A stretch of 64,000 bases of DNA from Actinacidiphila cocklensis (GTDB lineage Bacteria; Actinomycetota; Actinomycetes; Streptomycetales; Streptomycetaceae), in NCBI RefSeq assembly GCF_907177275.1, contig NZ_CAJSLV010000103.1, positions 186,001 to 250,000 of the forward strand. Direction: 5' to 3'. Below, in pieces: positions 24,352-31,450 of this stretch (its first letter is position 1; every line of letters starts with the position of its first letter). The translations under genes and the position numbers were made by a program. The notes beneath the pieces were generated by a model. The model was not told the origin of the DNA and did not search any database. It saw nothing but the letters and a program-made list of their open reading frames with translations.

Positions 24352-25029
24352 ATGAACACGCGACACGTTGCCCGAACGCCGACGCACCGGCTCGGAGGAG
24401 CCCAGAGCAAGGCGCAATCGCACGGGTCCCAGCGGAGCGCGGTGCCGTTCATCGCGCAGTGGAGCGGGGAGCGGGACGGGGACATGCCGGTGGTGCTCCG
24501 TCGGGGCCTTCGGGGGATCGGCTATGCGAACGAGCGGTCGTTCGACCGGGACTCGTACGGGATTCTGTGGAGCAGGACTCCTTCCCAGCCCGGTCGTGGT
24601 GTGCCCGAGTACGGGAAGGTGCACAGTCTGCGGCAGCGGTTGTGTATGGCGGGGCTGCGGTGCCAGGTCTGCGGCGGGCCGGCCGACCGCACCGCCGAGG
24701 GCGTGCTCTGGCTCCTCGACGCCCCGGCCGACGACCTGAGGCCCGGAGCCGAACACACCGCCCACCCGCCGGTCTGCCGCCCCTGCGCCCACCAGGCCGT
24801 ACGGTCCTGCGTCCACCTACGAGCCCGATACGTGGCTGTGCGGGCCTCCGCCTTCACCTTCTACGGCGTCCAAGGCGCTGTCTACCAGGGGACCCTGTCC
24901 GGCCCCCGCGTGTACGACGCCGCGGCCGTTCGCCTGGGCGACCCTCGCCTGTCCTGGACACGGGCCAGCCAACTCCTCATGACGCTGACCGATTTCACCG
25001 TGATCGATCTGAGCGACCCGACCACTTGA
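24352..25029 (+). CDS. Hypothetical protein with two CxxC motifs
   Basis: 225 residues from ATG 24352; a GTG at about 24440 (PFIAQWSGERDGDMP) with GGAG upstream is an alternative start and fits the first conserved-looking segment better. CQVCGG and CRPCAH, about 50 residues apart, suggest a zinc-binding or HNH-like unit, and the C-terminal part contains a hydrophobic strand AFTFYGVQGAVYQG. I recognise no family. The gene lies with other small accessory genes of the element. Confidence 0.65.
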   Translation: MNTRHVARTPTHRLGGAQSKAQSHGSQRSAVPFIAQWSGERDGDMPVVLRRGLRGIGYANERSFDRDSYGILWSRTPSQPGRGVPEYGKVHSLRQRLCMAGLRCQVCGGPADRTAEGVLWLLDAPADDLRPGAEHTAHPPVCRPCAHQAVRSCVHLRARYVAVRASAFTFYGVQGAVYQGTLSGPRVYDAAAVRLGDPRLSWTRASQLLMTLTDFTVIDLSDPTT

Positions 25030-25096
25030 GCCCACCGGCCTTGCCGCGGCCGCGTAGCCGTTCCGTCCAGTCATCCTTCGACCCTTGGGAGTCGCT

Positions 25097-25336
25097 GTGG
25101 CACCGCGCGCCCGGAGCCGTCCCCGAAGGCTCCATCACGAACCGGAAGCCGTCACCTGGGCGCGAGAGAAAGCCGGTCTGACCAAACGTGCCCTCGCCCA
25201 GGCCGTCGGCGTCTCCGAACAGCTCGTCGGTGAGATCGAATCCGGCTGGCGTAACGCCACTCCTGCCAATCTGGCCCGCATCGCCCAGACGCTGAACTGC
25301 CCGGTCGTCTTCCTGGAGCGCAAGCGTGACCGCTGA
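25097..25336 (+). CDS. Small XRE-family helix-turn-helix protein
   Basis: 79 residues from GTG 25097, with GGGAG 5 bases upstream. WAREKAGLTKRALAQAVGVSEQLVGEIESGWRNATPANLARIAQTLNCPVVFLERKR is a complete Cro/C1-type HTH. The first 25 residues are basic and probably disordered. It is a likely transcription regulator of neighbouring element genes. Confidence 0.8.
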   Translation: MAPRARSRPRRLHHEPEAVTWAREKAGLTKRALAQAVGVSEQLVGEIESGWRNATPANLARIAQTLNCPVVFLERKRDR

Positions 25337-25422
25337 TTACTGACCGCTGCCGTCACCTGCTCCGGCGGGAATCCGGAGCGGGCGGCTGTGCCGAGGGCCA
25401 GTGCCGCGCCGGTCGCACGGCT

Positions 25423-25659
25423 TTACGGCAGTCGGCGGGTGACGAACGCGGTGGCCTCGGCGGTGACGCGGTGGTGAAAGTCGGCGATGGCAGCCTGGTA
25501 CTCCGCGAGACGGGCGAAGTCGTGAATGGAGCGACCGTTGTCAGCGAGAGCCGCACGAACAGCGGCCTGCTGATCGGCGAGGCGCTGGCAGGCGTCCAGG
25601 AGGACCGTCGCAACGCGGCGTGCGACTTCGCAAGTGTCACCGGTAGTCGGCGTTGTCAT
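25423..25659 (-). CDS. Small helical hypothetical protein
   Basis: 78 residues, entirely helical with heptad-like spacing (VARRVATVLLDACQRLADQQAAVRAAL and LAEYQAAIADFHHRVTAEATAFV). No recognised family and a weak ribosome binding site. Small helical proteins of this kind are common next to replication genes in actinomycete elements. Confidence 0.5.
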   Translation of the reverse strand: MTTPTTGDTCEVARRVATVLLDACQRLADQQAAVRAALADNGRSIHDFARLAEYQAAIADFHHRVTAEATAFVTRRLP

Positions 25660-25720
25660 CGACGGCCAGCAGCCGTTCGCCGTCGGTCAGGTCAGCTCCG
25701 GTCGCACACCGACGCGAAGG

Positions 25721-25750
25721 GCGGCGGTCGTCGTGGGGAACGACCGCCGC
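25721..25750. terminator. Hairpin between two small minus-strand genes
   Basis: An 11-bp perfect stem, GCGGCGGTCGT at 25721-25731 and ACGACCGCCGC at 25740-25750 with an 8-base loop. No clear T-run on either strand. It could end transcription from the gene at 25810-26193. Confidence 0.5.
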
Positions 25751-25809
25751 CGAAGGAAGTTGTGTCAGTCACAGCTCACGATGTCTGCGGCACACGTGCC
25801 CTCGTCCGG

Positions 25810-26193
25810 CTACTCGTCGGTGCTGGCGAAGAGGTAGCCGTCTGGGGCGAGCGCCTCGCGGAGCCGGAGGTATTCGGCACGGTCCTCGTCGCTCAGCAGC
25901 GGCGCCACGTCGCTGACAGTGGCACCGGTCGGAAGCTGGCCGAAGTAGGGAAGCAGCAGCTTGGGCAGGGCTTCGACTGCTTCCTGATACTCACGCCGGT
26001 AGTCGCCTTCGCGCTTGATCTGGTCAGCGGCGATCGTGAACTCCTCCCGGGTGGCGCTGAAGGCGAGGGCCTGCTCGGCCTTCGTGAACGGCCGGCCGCC
26101 GAGGTGGGACCACCGGTTGGTGTCAGGACGGCGGCGGAAGTCCGCGTCGCACAGGAGAGTGACGACGTCGAGGCGGATGTTGGACTGGGGCAA
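25810..26193 (-). CDS. Hypothetical protein of the replication/maintenance region
   Basis: 127 residues from TTG 26193, preceded by GAGGAG. The sequence is acidic at the C-terminus, with LLCDADFRRRPDTNRWSHLGGRPFTKAEQALAFSATREEF near the start. No family recognised. It lies just downstream of the palindrome-rich region at 26383-26482 on the same strand as the DUF3631 gene, so it may be transcribed from a promoter there. Confidence 0.6.
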   Translation of the reverse strand: MPQSNIRLDVVTLLCDADFRRRPDTNRWSHLGGRPFTKAEQALAFSATREEFTIAADQIKREGDYRREYQEAVEALPKLLLPYFGQLPTGATVSDVAPLLSDEDRAEYLRLREALAPDGYLFASTDE

Positions 26194-26657
26194 GGAACTC
26201 CTCGTGTGTGGTGGTTCAGGAGAGTGAATGTGCAGGGCGCGTGGTGGGCGGCGCAACGGACGCATCGCGTCGGTCGGACGAAGGAGAGGTCGCTTCGCGC
26301 GCTGTCAGGCGGGAGACGTCGGGCACTGCTTGGCCCAGGGACCTCCGAGAGGTCCGGTCCCGCCACCCCCGGGGCGGGATTCGGCGAAGGCGCCTTCGCC
26401 AGCGGCGAAGAGTGTCTTCGCAGATATCTTGCTCCCGCTCGCGGGGGCCTGCGAGAGCAATGCTCTCGCTATATCTTGCTCCTCTCGATTCGGGCGGTGG
26501 GTCGACCATCAGCGACGTGTCCCACCCGTTGCGGGGCTGGTCAGGGCAGGTACGGGTCATCGTCCTGGTACGGGTCGACCCGTCACACCCGGGCCACCCG
26601 TCCCACGCTGACCTGCGGCGGGACGGGTGATGCGGGTCGAGGAGAGTCGACCGCCTG
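26194..26657. promoter_or_regulatory. Palindrome-rich noncoding region with a duplicated motif
   Basis: About 460 bases with no convincing gene. It contains GGCGAAGGCGCCTTCGCC (perfect palindrome, 26383-26400), GCGAAG...CTTCGC (26405-26421), and GCGAGAGCAATGCTCTCGC (26451-26469). The second and third are each followed within 2-3 bases by the same TATCTTGCTCC (26425-26435 and 26472-26482). Two repeats of palindrome plus motif, 47 bases apart, look like a repressor operator pair or part of a replication origin. Confidence 0.55.
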
Positions 26658-28439
26658 TCAGCGGCGCGGACCCGTACCAGGCGAGGGTGGTGGCGGTGGG
26701 GGTCTGCCCGAACCCGGCAACTTGGGCCTGGCCTCCGGGAGTGATGTCACCCGGGCCTGAACGTCATTCCCGGCTGCCTCGGCGAGGGCGAGGGGTAGGG
26801 GCGGCTCGGCTTCAGGAACGGTAGGGGCGGTGTGTTCAGGCAGGGGGCAGTAGCGGTTCCAGGGGTCGATGAAATCGGCCCTGGCGTAGCCACGGCGCTG
26901 GGTGCCATCGGGGAAGCGGCGGTTGGCGGGGTGGATCTCGTAGTCCGCCAGCAGGATCTGGAGTTTGCGGGCGGTCAGTCCGGCCGGGCCTTGTTCATGC
27001 CAGGGCGCTTCGGGGTCGGCGTTGAGGGCGTGCAAAAGCGTCTCCGTGGCCAGCAGGGGTGGGTCGCCGTGCCGGGCGAACGCGCCCCGCAGGTCCGCCA
27101 GGATCCGGACCTTGGCACCCCGGTCCTGCTCGTTGCCCTTCTCCCGCTCCGTCATCACCCGGCACGCCGTGCGCGCCCGCTGCGGCCACGCACCGCCGGC
27201 CAGGTCGGCGACCGCGACCAGTGGCTCCCACGTGTCCGCTGCCCGGTCCCGCACCGGCATCGCAGGGATCAACTCAGATGCCTCTTCCAGCAGGGGGCCC
27301 AGCCAGTCCGCGAGCCGGTCCCGCACCGCCTGCAGGAACGGGATGTCGGTGCGGGTGCGGAAGTCGTCCACGTGCTCGGTCTCCAGGCGCTTTCGCATCC
27401 GGATGATGACAGCCCGGTCCATGATCGTGTCGGGCAGGTCTCCGATCCCGGCGATCGCCGCCATCGCGAACGTCGGGAACCTCACAGCCTTGTGCTCCGG
27501 CCCCATCACCCGGGTCGTGGGGCGGTTGCGCTGGTGACCGGCGTTGAGCAGACCCCGCATCTCCTCGTTCTTCTCCGCCACCTTCACGCTGCCGAAGATC
27601 GTGTCGGCCTCGTCCACCAGTAGTGTTGGCGGCTCCTCCGTGATCGACCGGAAGATCGCTGCCGGAGTCGAGTTCACCGTGATGAACGGGGCGTGGACCG
27701 TCTCGTGCAACACGTCCAGCAGCCGCGACTTCCCGCACGCCTTCGTCGGCGCCACGATCGCCAGCCGCGGTGCGTGCTGCCATGCCGGTTGCAGATGTGA
27801 CGCCGCGATCCACAACGTGATCGCGTCAAACGCCTCCGGACTCGGCGCCACCACATACCGGGCCACCGCCGACCGCAGCTCATCCAGCAACCCCGCTCCC
27901 TCACCAACAGGGTGGTCCCCGACGGGCCGGTCCGGTCCCCAGGTCTGGTCCGCTGGTCCGCGGCTTGGTCCCCCGGTTCCGTCGGGCCGGTCCGCAGCCG
28001 CCTGGTCCGAACCGGCCGGTCCCCCGGCCTCGTCACCTCCGGTCCGCTGACCGGAACCCTCGGTCAGCAGATCGGGCGCCGGACCACCGTGGTCCCCTGC
28101 TTCCGGGGTCGTGACCTGCGGGGACCATGGTCGGTCCCCGTCGCGGTCCCCACTTCCCGCTGGTCCGGCCACCGGCCGCTCGCTACCGGTTCGGTCCCCG
28201 GTCTGCGGACCTTCGGTCCGGTCGCCCGCGGGACCAATCTCTCTGTGAGCGGACCAGACACCGCTGGTCCGCTGGCCCAGCACCTCAGTGGTCCGCTGCT
28301 CCTTGGACCGCTCACCGACCAGACCGTTCGCCTCGGCCAGTGGTCCGCTGGTGACCCGGCCTGGCTCACCCGGTACCGCGACCGGCGGCCAGGGCTGGTG
28401 CGGGGATGCGCCTTCGGCGCCTGGAGTCGTACGGGGCAT
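26658..28439 (-). CDS. DUF3631-type ATPase, candidate replication/maintenance protein
   Basis: 593 residues from ATG 28439, supported by GAGGAG 7 bases upstream. Residues 1-180 are low-complexity and Gly/Pro/Asp/Arg-rich. The ATPase core follows: APTKACGKSRLLD (Walker A-like, about 230-242), TLLVDEADTIF (Walker B), GIGDLPDTIMDRAVIIRM. A C-terminal region with LADLRGAFARHGDPPLLATETLLHAL and RGYARADFIDPWNRYC completes the DUF3631 pattern found with plasmid and phage primase/replication proteins. A proline-rich tail ends the protein. It is the only replication-like gene in the element; its exact role is inferred. Confidence 0.8.
   Translation of the reverse strand: MPRTTPGAEGASPHQPWPPVAVPGEPGRVTSGPLAEANGLVGERSKEQRTTEVLGQRTSGVWSAHREIGPAGDRTEGPQTGDRTGSERPVAGPAGSGDRDGDRPWSPQVTTPEAGDHGGPAPDLLTEGSGQRTGGDEAGGPAGSDQAAADRPDGTGGPSRGPADQTWGPDRPVGDHPVGEGAGLLDELRSAVARYVVAPSPEAFDAITLWIAASHLQPAWQHAPRLAIVAPTKACGKSRLLDVLHETVHAPFITVNSTPAAIFRSITEEPPTLLVDEADTIFGSVKVAEKNEEMRGLLNAGHQRNRPTTRVMGPEHKAVRFPTFAMAAIAGIGDLPDTIMDRAVIIRMRKRLETEHVDDFRTRTDIPFLQAVRDRLADWLGPLLEEASELIPAMPVRDRAADTWEPLVAVADLAGGAWPQRARTACRVMTEREKGNEQDRGAKVRILADLRGAFARHGDPPLLATETLLHALNADPEAPWHEQGPAGLTARKLQILLADYEIHPANRRFPDGTQRRGYARADFIDPWNRYCPLPEHTAPTVPEAEPPLPLALAEAAGNDVQARVTSLPEARPKLPGSGRPPPPPPSPGTGPRR
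27911..28345. repeat. Dense GGWCC motif cluster in the 5' part of the DUF3631 gene
   Basis: By eye I count about 25 occurrences of GGTCC or GGACC in roughly 435 bases, whereas about two would be expected at this base composition. Longer repeats such as TGGTCCGCTG recur near 27950, 28264, 28290 and 28340. The region encodes the disordered N-terminal part of the ATPase, so the constraint may be on DNA rather than protein. Confidence 0.75.
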
Positions 28440-28530
28440 GCATCACTCCTCGAAGGGCGGGTGCGGGCTGGACCGCCCTTCCCGCCAGGGTTGGTTGTTG
28501 GGGGCATCGCACGGGGTGAGGGAATGGAGC

Positions 28531-28764
28531 TCACGCCGCCAGGCCGAGCAGGGCCTGCAGTTCGGCGGTCACCACTCGGTAGGAGTTGCCCAGCCGCAGC
28601 AGCCGGCACGGGTACTCGCCCCTCTTCGCCAACTCGTAGCCCTTGCTGCGGCCCAGGCCCAGCGCCCGGTTCGCTGTCTCCAGGTCAACTGCTGCCGGCA
28701 GTGCCAGCAGTTCGGCCCGGCTCATTCCCCTCGTTATCGGACGGGCCGTATCGGCCACACCCAT
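28531..28764 (-). CDS. Excisionase-like helix-turn-helix protein
   Basis: 77 residues. DLETANRALGLGRSKGYELAKRGEYPCRLLRLGNSYRVVTAELQALLGL is a winged HTH of the MerR/HTH_17 type used by excisionases and by small plasmid regulators. GGAG lies 6 bases before the ATG. Its position between the DUF3631 gene and the integrase module matches xis in actinomycete integrative elements. It would bind arm sites and steer the integrase toward excision. Confidence 0.85.
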   Translation of the reverse strand: MGVADTARPITRGMSRAELLALPAAVDLETANRALGLGRSKGYELAKRGEYPCRLLRLGNSYRVVTAELQALLGLAA

Positions 28765-28861
28765 GCACTACTCCGCTCGTTTCATGGAGCTCTCGGCGAA
28801 CACCGTCTGGTGCTCGTTCTCCCAGCTGCAGAAACTATCTTGGCGAAGGTATTGTGTCTCT
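28765..28861. promoter_or_regulatory. Divergent control region of xis and regulator-integrase operon
   Basis: 97 bases between divergent starts. TATTGT at 28850-28855 sits 7 bases before the GTG at 28862, suggesting a leaderless transcript for the regulator. ACTATCTTGGCGAAGG at about 28835-28850 shares TATCTTG with the duplicated motif at 26425 and 26472. Confidence 0.45.
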
Positions 28862-29557
28862 GTGACACAGATTGATTCCGAAGATGAAGAGGCCGACTAC
28901 TACGAGGACGAGGAGGAGAACGACGACGTACCGGAGTGGACCGATCAACTGATGACGACCGTCGCAGCCGAAGTCCGACGCCGCAGGAAGGAGCGAGGCA
29001 TGAGCGCACAGGAACTAGCGGACGCCTGCGCGGCGATCGGTCACCCGATCCCCCGCAACGTGATCGCCAACATGGAGTCCGGGCGCCGCTCCGTACTCCC
29101 GCTCGTTGACGTCATCGTGCTCGCGGAGGCACTCGACACCCACCCCGCGCTGCTGATCTACCCGTTGGGACACGTCCGCGAACTGCAACGCCTACCCCTC
29201 CAGTACCCCACCTCCCCCTGGGACGCGATGAGTTGGTTCGTCGGGGAATCCGGCGAGGGCCAGGACGCAGCTCTCGTTAACGCCTTCCACGAGTACCGAC
29301 GCCAAGAAGCCGTCGCCTTCACCGCGTGGAATGCCATGGGCAACTATCGCCACGACGCGGAAATCGCCACCGACCCGAAGATGCGCGCACAAGCCCAGCG
29401 CGGCGAGGAACAAGCCATCAAGCGCCTCGAAACAGCAGCCGCCCATCTTCAGACCACGCGCTCGCGCCTCCAACGCATCCTCGGTCCATCGGGGAACTTG
29501 CCCCCAGGACTCGAAGCACTCACTGCCGATATCCCCGACGGAAAGGACAGCATTTGA
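28862..29557 (+). CDS. XRE-family regulator of the integration module
   Basis: 231 residues from GTG 28862. The first 35 residues are strongly acidic (DSEDEEADYYEDEEENDD). A Cro/C1 HTH follows: VAAEVRRRRKERGMSAQELADACAAIGHPIPRNVIANMESGRRSVLPLVDVIVLAEAL. The C-terminal half is helical with a coiled-coil segment. The stop overlaps the integrase TTG in a TTGA, so the two are translationally coupled. Regulator-integrase pairs of this layout are common in streptomycete integrative elements. Confidence 0.85.
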   Translation: MTQIDSEDEEADYYEDEEENDDVPEWTDQLMTTVAAEVRRRRKERGMSAQELADACAAIGHPIPRNVIANMESGRRSVLPLVDVIVLAEALDTHPALLIYPLGHVRELQRLPLQYPTSPWDAMSWFVGESGEGQDAALVNAFHEYRRQEAVAFTAWNAMGNYRHDAEIATDPKMRAQAQRGEEQAIKRLETAAAHLQTTRSRLQRILGPSGNLPPGLEALTADIPDGKDSI

Positions 29558-31146
29558 AGGGCTCCACCCACCGCCGCTGCTACTGCCGCGACTCCAAGAC
29601 GGGCAGGCCGCTGGGCAAGAACTGCCCCAAGCTCACCACTCGGAAGCACGGCTCCTACTCCATACGCCAGGAACTCCCGCCTCGCCCGGACGGTTCCCGC
29701 CGCGCCTTCAACCGCGCCGGCTACGAGACGCTCAAGGCCGCCCAAGCGGACCTCGACCACGTACGCGCACTCCTCGGCCTGGCCGAGACGGACGACCCCG
29801 AAGGCATCGCCCTGATCGCGGCCATGCTGGCGGAGGTCAGCGAAGAGAAGGCGCCGCTCCCCGACGTCGAAGAGACGCGACGGCGGCTGAAGTCCGGCCA
29901 GGATCTCATCGGGCGTATCACCGTAGGCGAATGGCTGGACCAGTGGCTCGCAGCGAAGCGCATACGCAGGTCGGGCATCAGCCGCTATGAGACCGACGTC
30001 CGCGTCCACCTCAAGCCGCGCATCGGGCACCACCGGCTCGACCGGCTGCGGGTCAGCCACCTGAGCGACATGTTCACCGCCATCGCCGACGCCAACGCCG
30101 AGGTCCTGGAACAGAACGCCCAGCGGAAGGCAGCGGTCGCGGAACTGGCCACCGTTCCGTGGAAGGGCGCTGAACACCGCGCGCGCCGCAAGGCGATGAA
30201 GGAAGCGATCGACGCCATGCCGGCGATTCGGCGGGTGACCGGTCCGGCGACGCGGCTCCACGTCAAGGCCACCCTGCGGGCGGCACTCAACGACGCCATC
30301 AGCCAGCAGATCATCACCTTCAACCCCGCGGCCCACGTCGAGATCGACCCTGTACGCAAGCCCAAGGCCCTTGTGTGGACGAACGAGCGGGTCGAAAAGT
30401 GGCGCAGGGGCGGCGAGAAGCCCTCCCCCGTCATGGTCTGGACGCCCCAGCAGACCGGCGCCTTCCTCGACTCCGTCGCCGAGGACCGGCTGTACGCCAT
30501 GTGGCACCTCATCGCCTTCCGCGGGCTGCGGCGCGGTGAGGCCTGCGGGCAACCCTGGTCGGAGACCAACCTTGATGCGCACTCCCTCACCGTCTCAGCC
30601 CAACTCGTCCAGGACGGCTGGCAGGTCGAGACGTCCGAGCCCAAGACGGACAGCGGCTTCCGCGTCATAGCGCTCGACGACGACACCGTGGAGGTGCTGA
30701 AGCGGCACCGCGAGCGGCAGGAGGCCGACCGCGAGGAATGGGCCTCGGCCTGGGTGGACACCGGCCTCGTCTTCACGCAGGAGGACGGCTCTTGGCTGCA
30801 CCCCGGCAAGGTCACCGACCTGTTCGAACGGCTCGTCGCCGCCTCCGCTCTCCCGCCGATACGGCTGCATGACCTCCGCCACGGCGCCGCCACGCTAATG
30901 CTCGCCGCCGGCGTCGATGTGAAGGTCGTCTCCGACACCCTCGGCCATAGCGACACGCGGATCACGCGGGACATCTACCAGAGCGTCCTCCCCCAGGTCG
31001 GCAAGAGCGCCGCCGAGGCCACCGCCAAGCTCGTCCCACTTCAGCGCAGGGCCGAGGCGGAGCAGACCCGGAAGGCCACCAAGAAGGCGAAGGAGGCCCA
31101 GGCCAAGGCCAAGAAGAAGGCCAGAAGGAAGAAGCCCAGGAGCTAG
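29554..31146 (+). CDS. int: Tyrosine site-specific integrase
   Basis: 530 residues from TTG 29554, with AAGGA upstream and a TTGA overlap with the regulator. An N-terminal RCYCRDSKTGRPLGKNCP looks like a zinc-binding arm domain. Catalytic residues are visible: Arg in AFRGLRRGEACG, Lys in EPKTDSGFR, HDLRHGAA (His-x-x-Arg), LGHSD and the nucleophile Tyr in TRDIYQSV. The C-terminus is a lysine-rich tail. It recombines the element attP with the tRNA-Thr gene. The gene ends about 125 bases from attR, the standard arrangement. Confidence 0.96.
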   Translation: MKGSTHRRCYCRDSKTGRPLGKNCPKLTTRKHGSYSIRQELPPRPDGSRRAFNRAGYETLKAAQADLDHVRALLGLAETDDPEGIALIAAMLAEVSEEKAPLPDVEETRRRLKSGQDLIGRITVGEWLDQWLAAKRIRRSGISRYETDVRVHLKPRIGHHRLDRLRVSHLSDMFTAIADANAEVLEQNAQRKAAVAELATVPWKGAEHRARRKAMKEAIDAMPAIRRVTGPATRLHVKATLRAALNDAISQQIITFNPAAHVEIDPVRKPKALVWTNERVEKWRRGGEKPSPVMVWTPQQTGAFLDSVAEDRLYAMWHLIAFRGLRRGEACGQPWSETNLDAHSLTVSAQLVQDGWQVETSEPKTDSGFRVIALDDDTVEVLKRHRERQEADREEWASAWVDTGLVFTQEDGSWLHPGKVTDLFERLVAASALPPIRLHDLRHGAATLMLAAGVDVKVVSDTLGHSDTRITRDIYQSVLPQVGKSAAEATAKLVPLQRRAEAEQTRKATKKAKEAQAKAKKKARRKKPRS

Positions 31147-31160
31147 ATCCAAAAGCGCTC

Positions 31161-31181
31161 CGCTCACGCATCGCTCACGCA
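31161..31181 (+). repeat. Putative integrase arm-binding repeats, right end
   Basis: Two direct copies of CGCTCACGCA at 31161-31170 and 31172-31181, one base apart, about 92 bases inside attR. Sequence, strand and 11-base period match the pair at 5349-5369. Confidence 0.7.
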
Positions 31182-31236
31182 AGCCGTTCACCGGGATCCG
31201 AGCGGCCGGACGTAGCGTGCCCCGGAAAAGGAAAAA

Positions 31237-31265
31237 CCCCAGGTCACGGCGAGTGAGTCCTGGGG
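31237..31265 (-). terminator. Terminator of tRNA-Thr supplied by the element
   Basis: On the minus strand CCCCAGG pairs with CCTGGGG across a 15-base loop that contains an inner TCAC/GTGA pairing, and is followed by TTTTTCC. It begins about 10 bases after the tRNA 3' end and replaces the hairpin left at attL. Confidence 0.8.
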
Positions 31266-31272
31266 TCTTCCG

Positions 31273-31316
31273 GGAGCCGCCTTCGGGATTCGAACCCGAG
31301 ACCTACGCATTACGAG
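31273..31316 (-). repeat. attR core: 44-bp repeat within tRNA-Thr
   Basis: Identical to attL at 5189-5232. It includes the tRNA 3' acceptor strand, T-arm and up to the anticodon region, so integration keeps the tRNA intact on this side. Confidence 0.93.
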
Positions 31317-31348
31317 TGCGTTGCTCTGGCCAACTGAGCTAAGGCGGC
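31275..31348 (-). tRNA. tRNA-Thr (anticodon CGT)
   Basis: The minus strand reads GCCGCCT at the 5' end (31348) pairing with AGGCGGC at the 3' end, a D-arm with AGCTCAGTTGG, an anticodon loop CTCGTAA giving CGT, and a T-loop GGTTCGAATCC. The discriminator base is T and CCA is not encoded. It decodes ACG. The gene is the integration target of the element. Confidence 0.97.
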
Positions 31349-31450
31349 GTGCTGCGCGCTCGAGGCCAAGGGTGGCAGTCGCAGCGGGGGCAAGTCTACA
31401 GGGTTGCGGGGGGTGGTCCTGACCGGGTGGGGATCTTGGAAGGGTGCAGG

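Larger units (their letters stand above)
5189..31316. mobile_element. Integrative element of about 26 kb inserted in tRNA-Thr(CGT)
   Basis: Bounded by a 44-bp direct repeat of the tRNA-Thr 3' half (attL 5189-5232, attR 31273-31316). Adjacent to attR are a tyrosine integrase, an XRE regulator and an excisionase, the usual integration module of actinomycete integrative and conjugative elements. Paired CGCTCACGCA direct repeats with the same 11-base period lie inside both ends (5349-5369 and 31161-31181). A DUF3631 ATPase is the only replication candidate. Cargo is a MORC-linked restriction-modification block and a nucleotide-metabolism operon. No FtsK/SpoIIIE-type transfer protein or spread genes are recognisable, so self-transfer is doubtful. 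Confidence 0.92.

Noticed and set aside
26383..26482. A CRISPR array
   Set aside because: Only two repeats with unequal palindromes and no regular spacer series; no cas genes in the window.
28531..28764. A toxin-antitoxin gene
   Set aside because: The sequence is a typical excisionase winged HTH and its position beside the integration module explains it.
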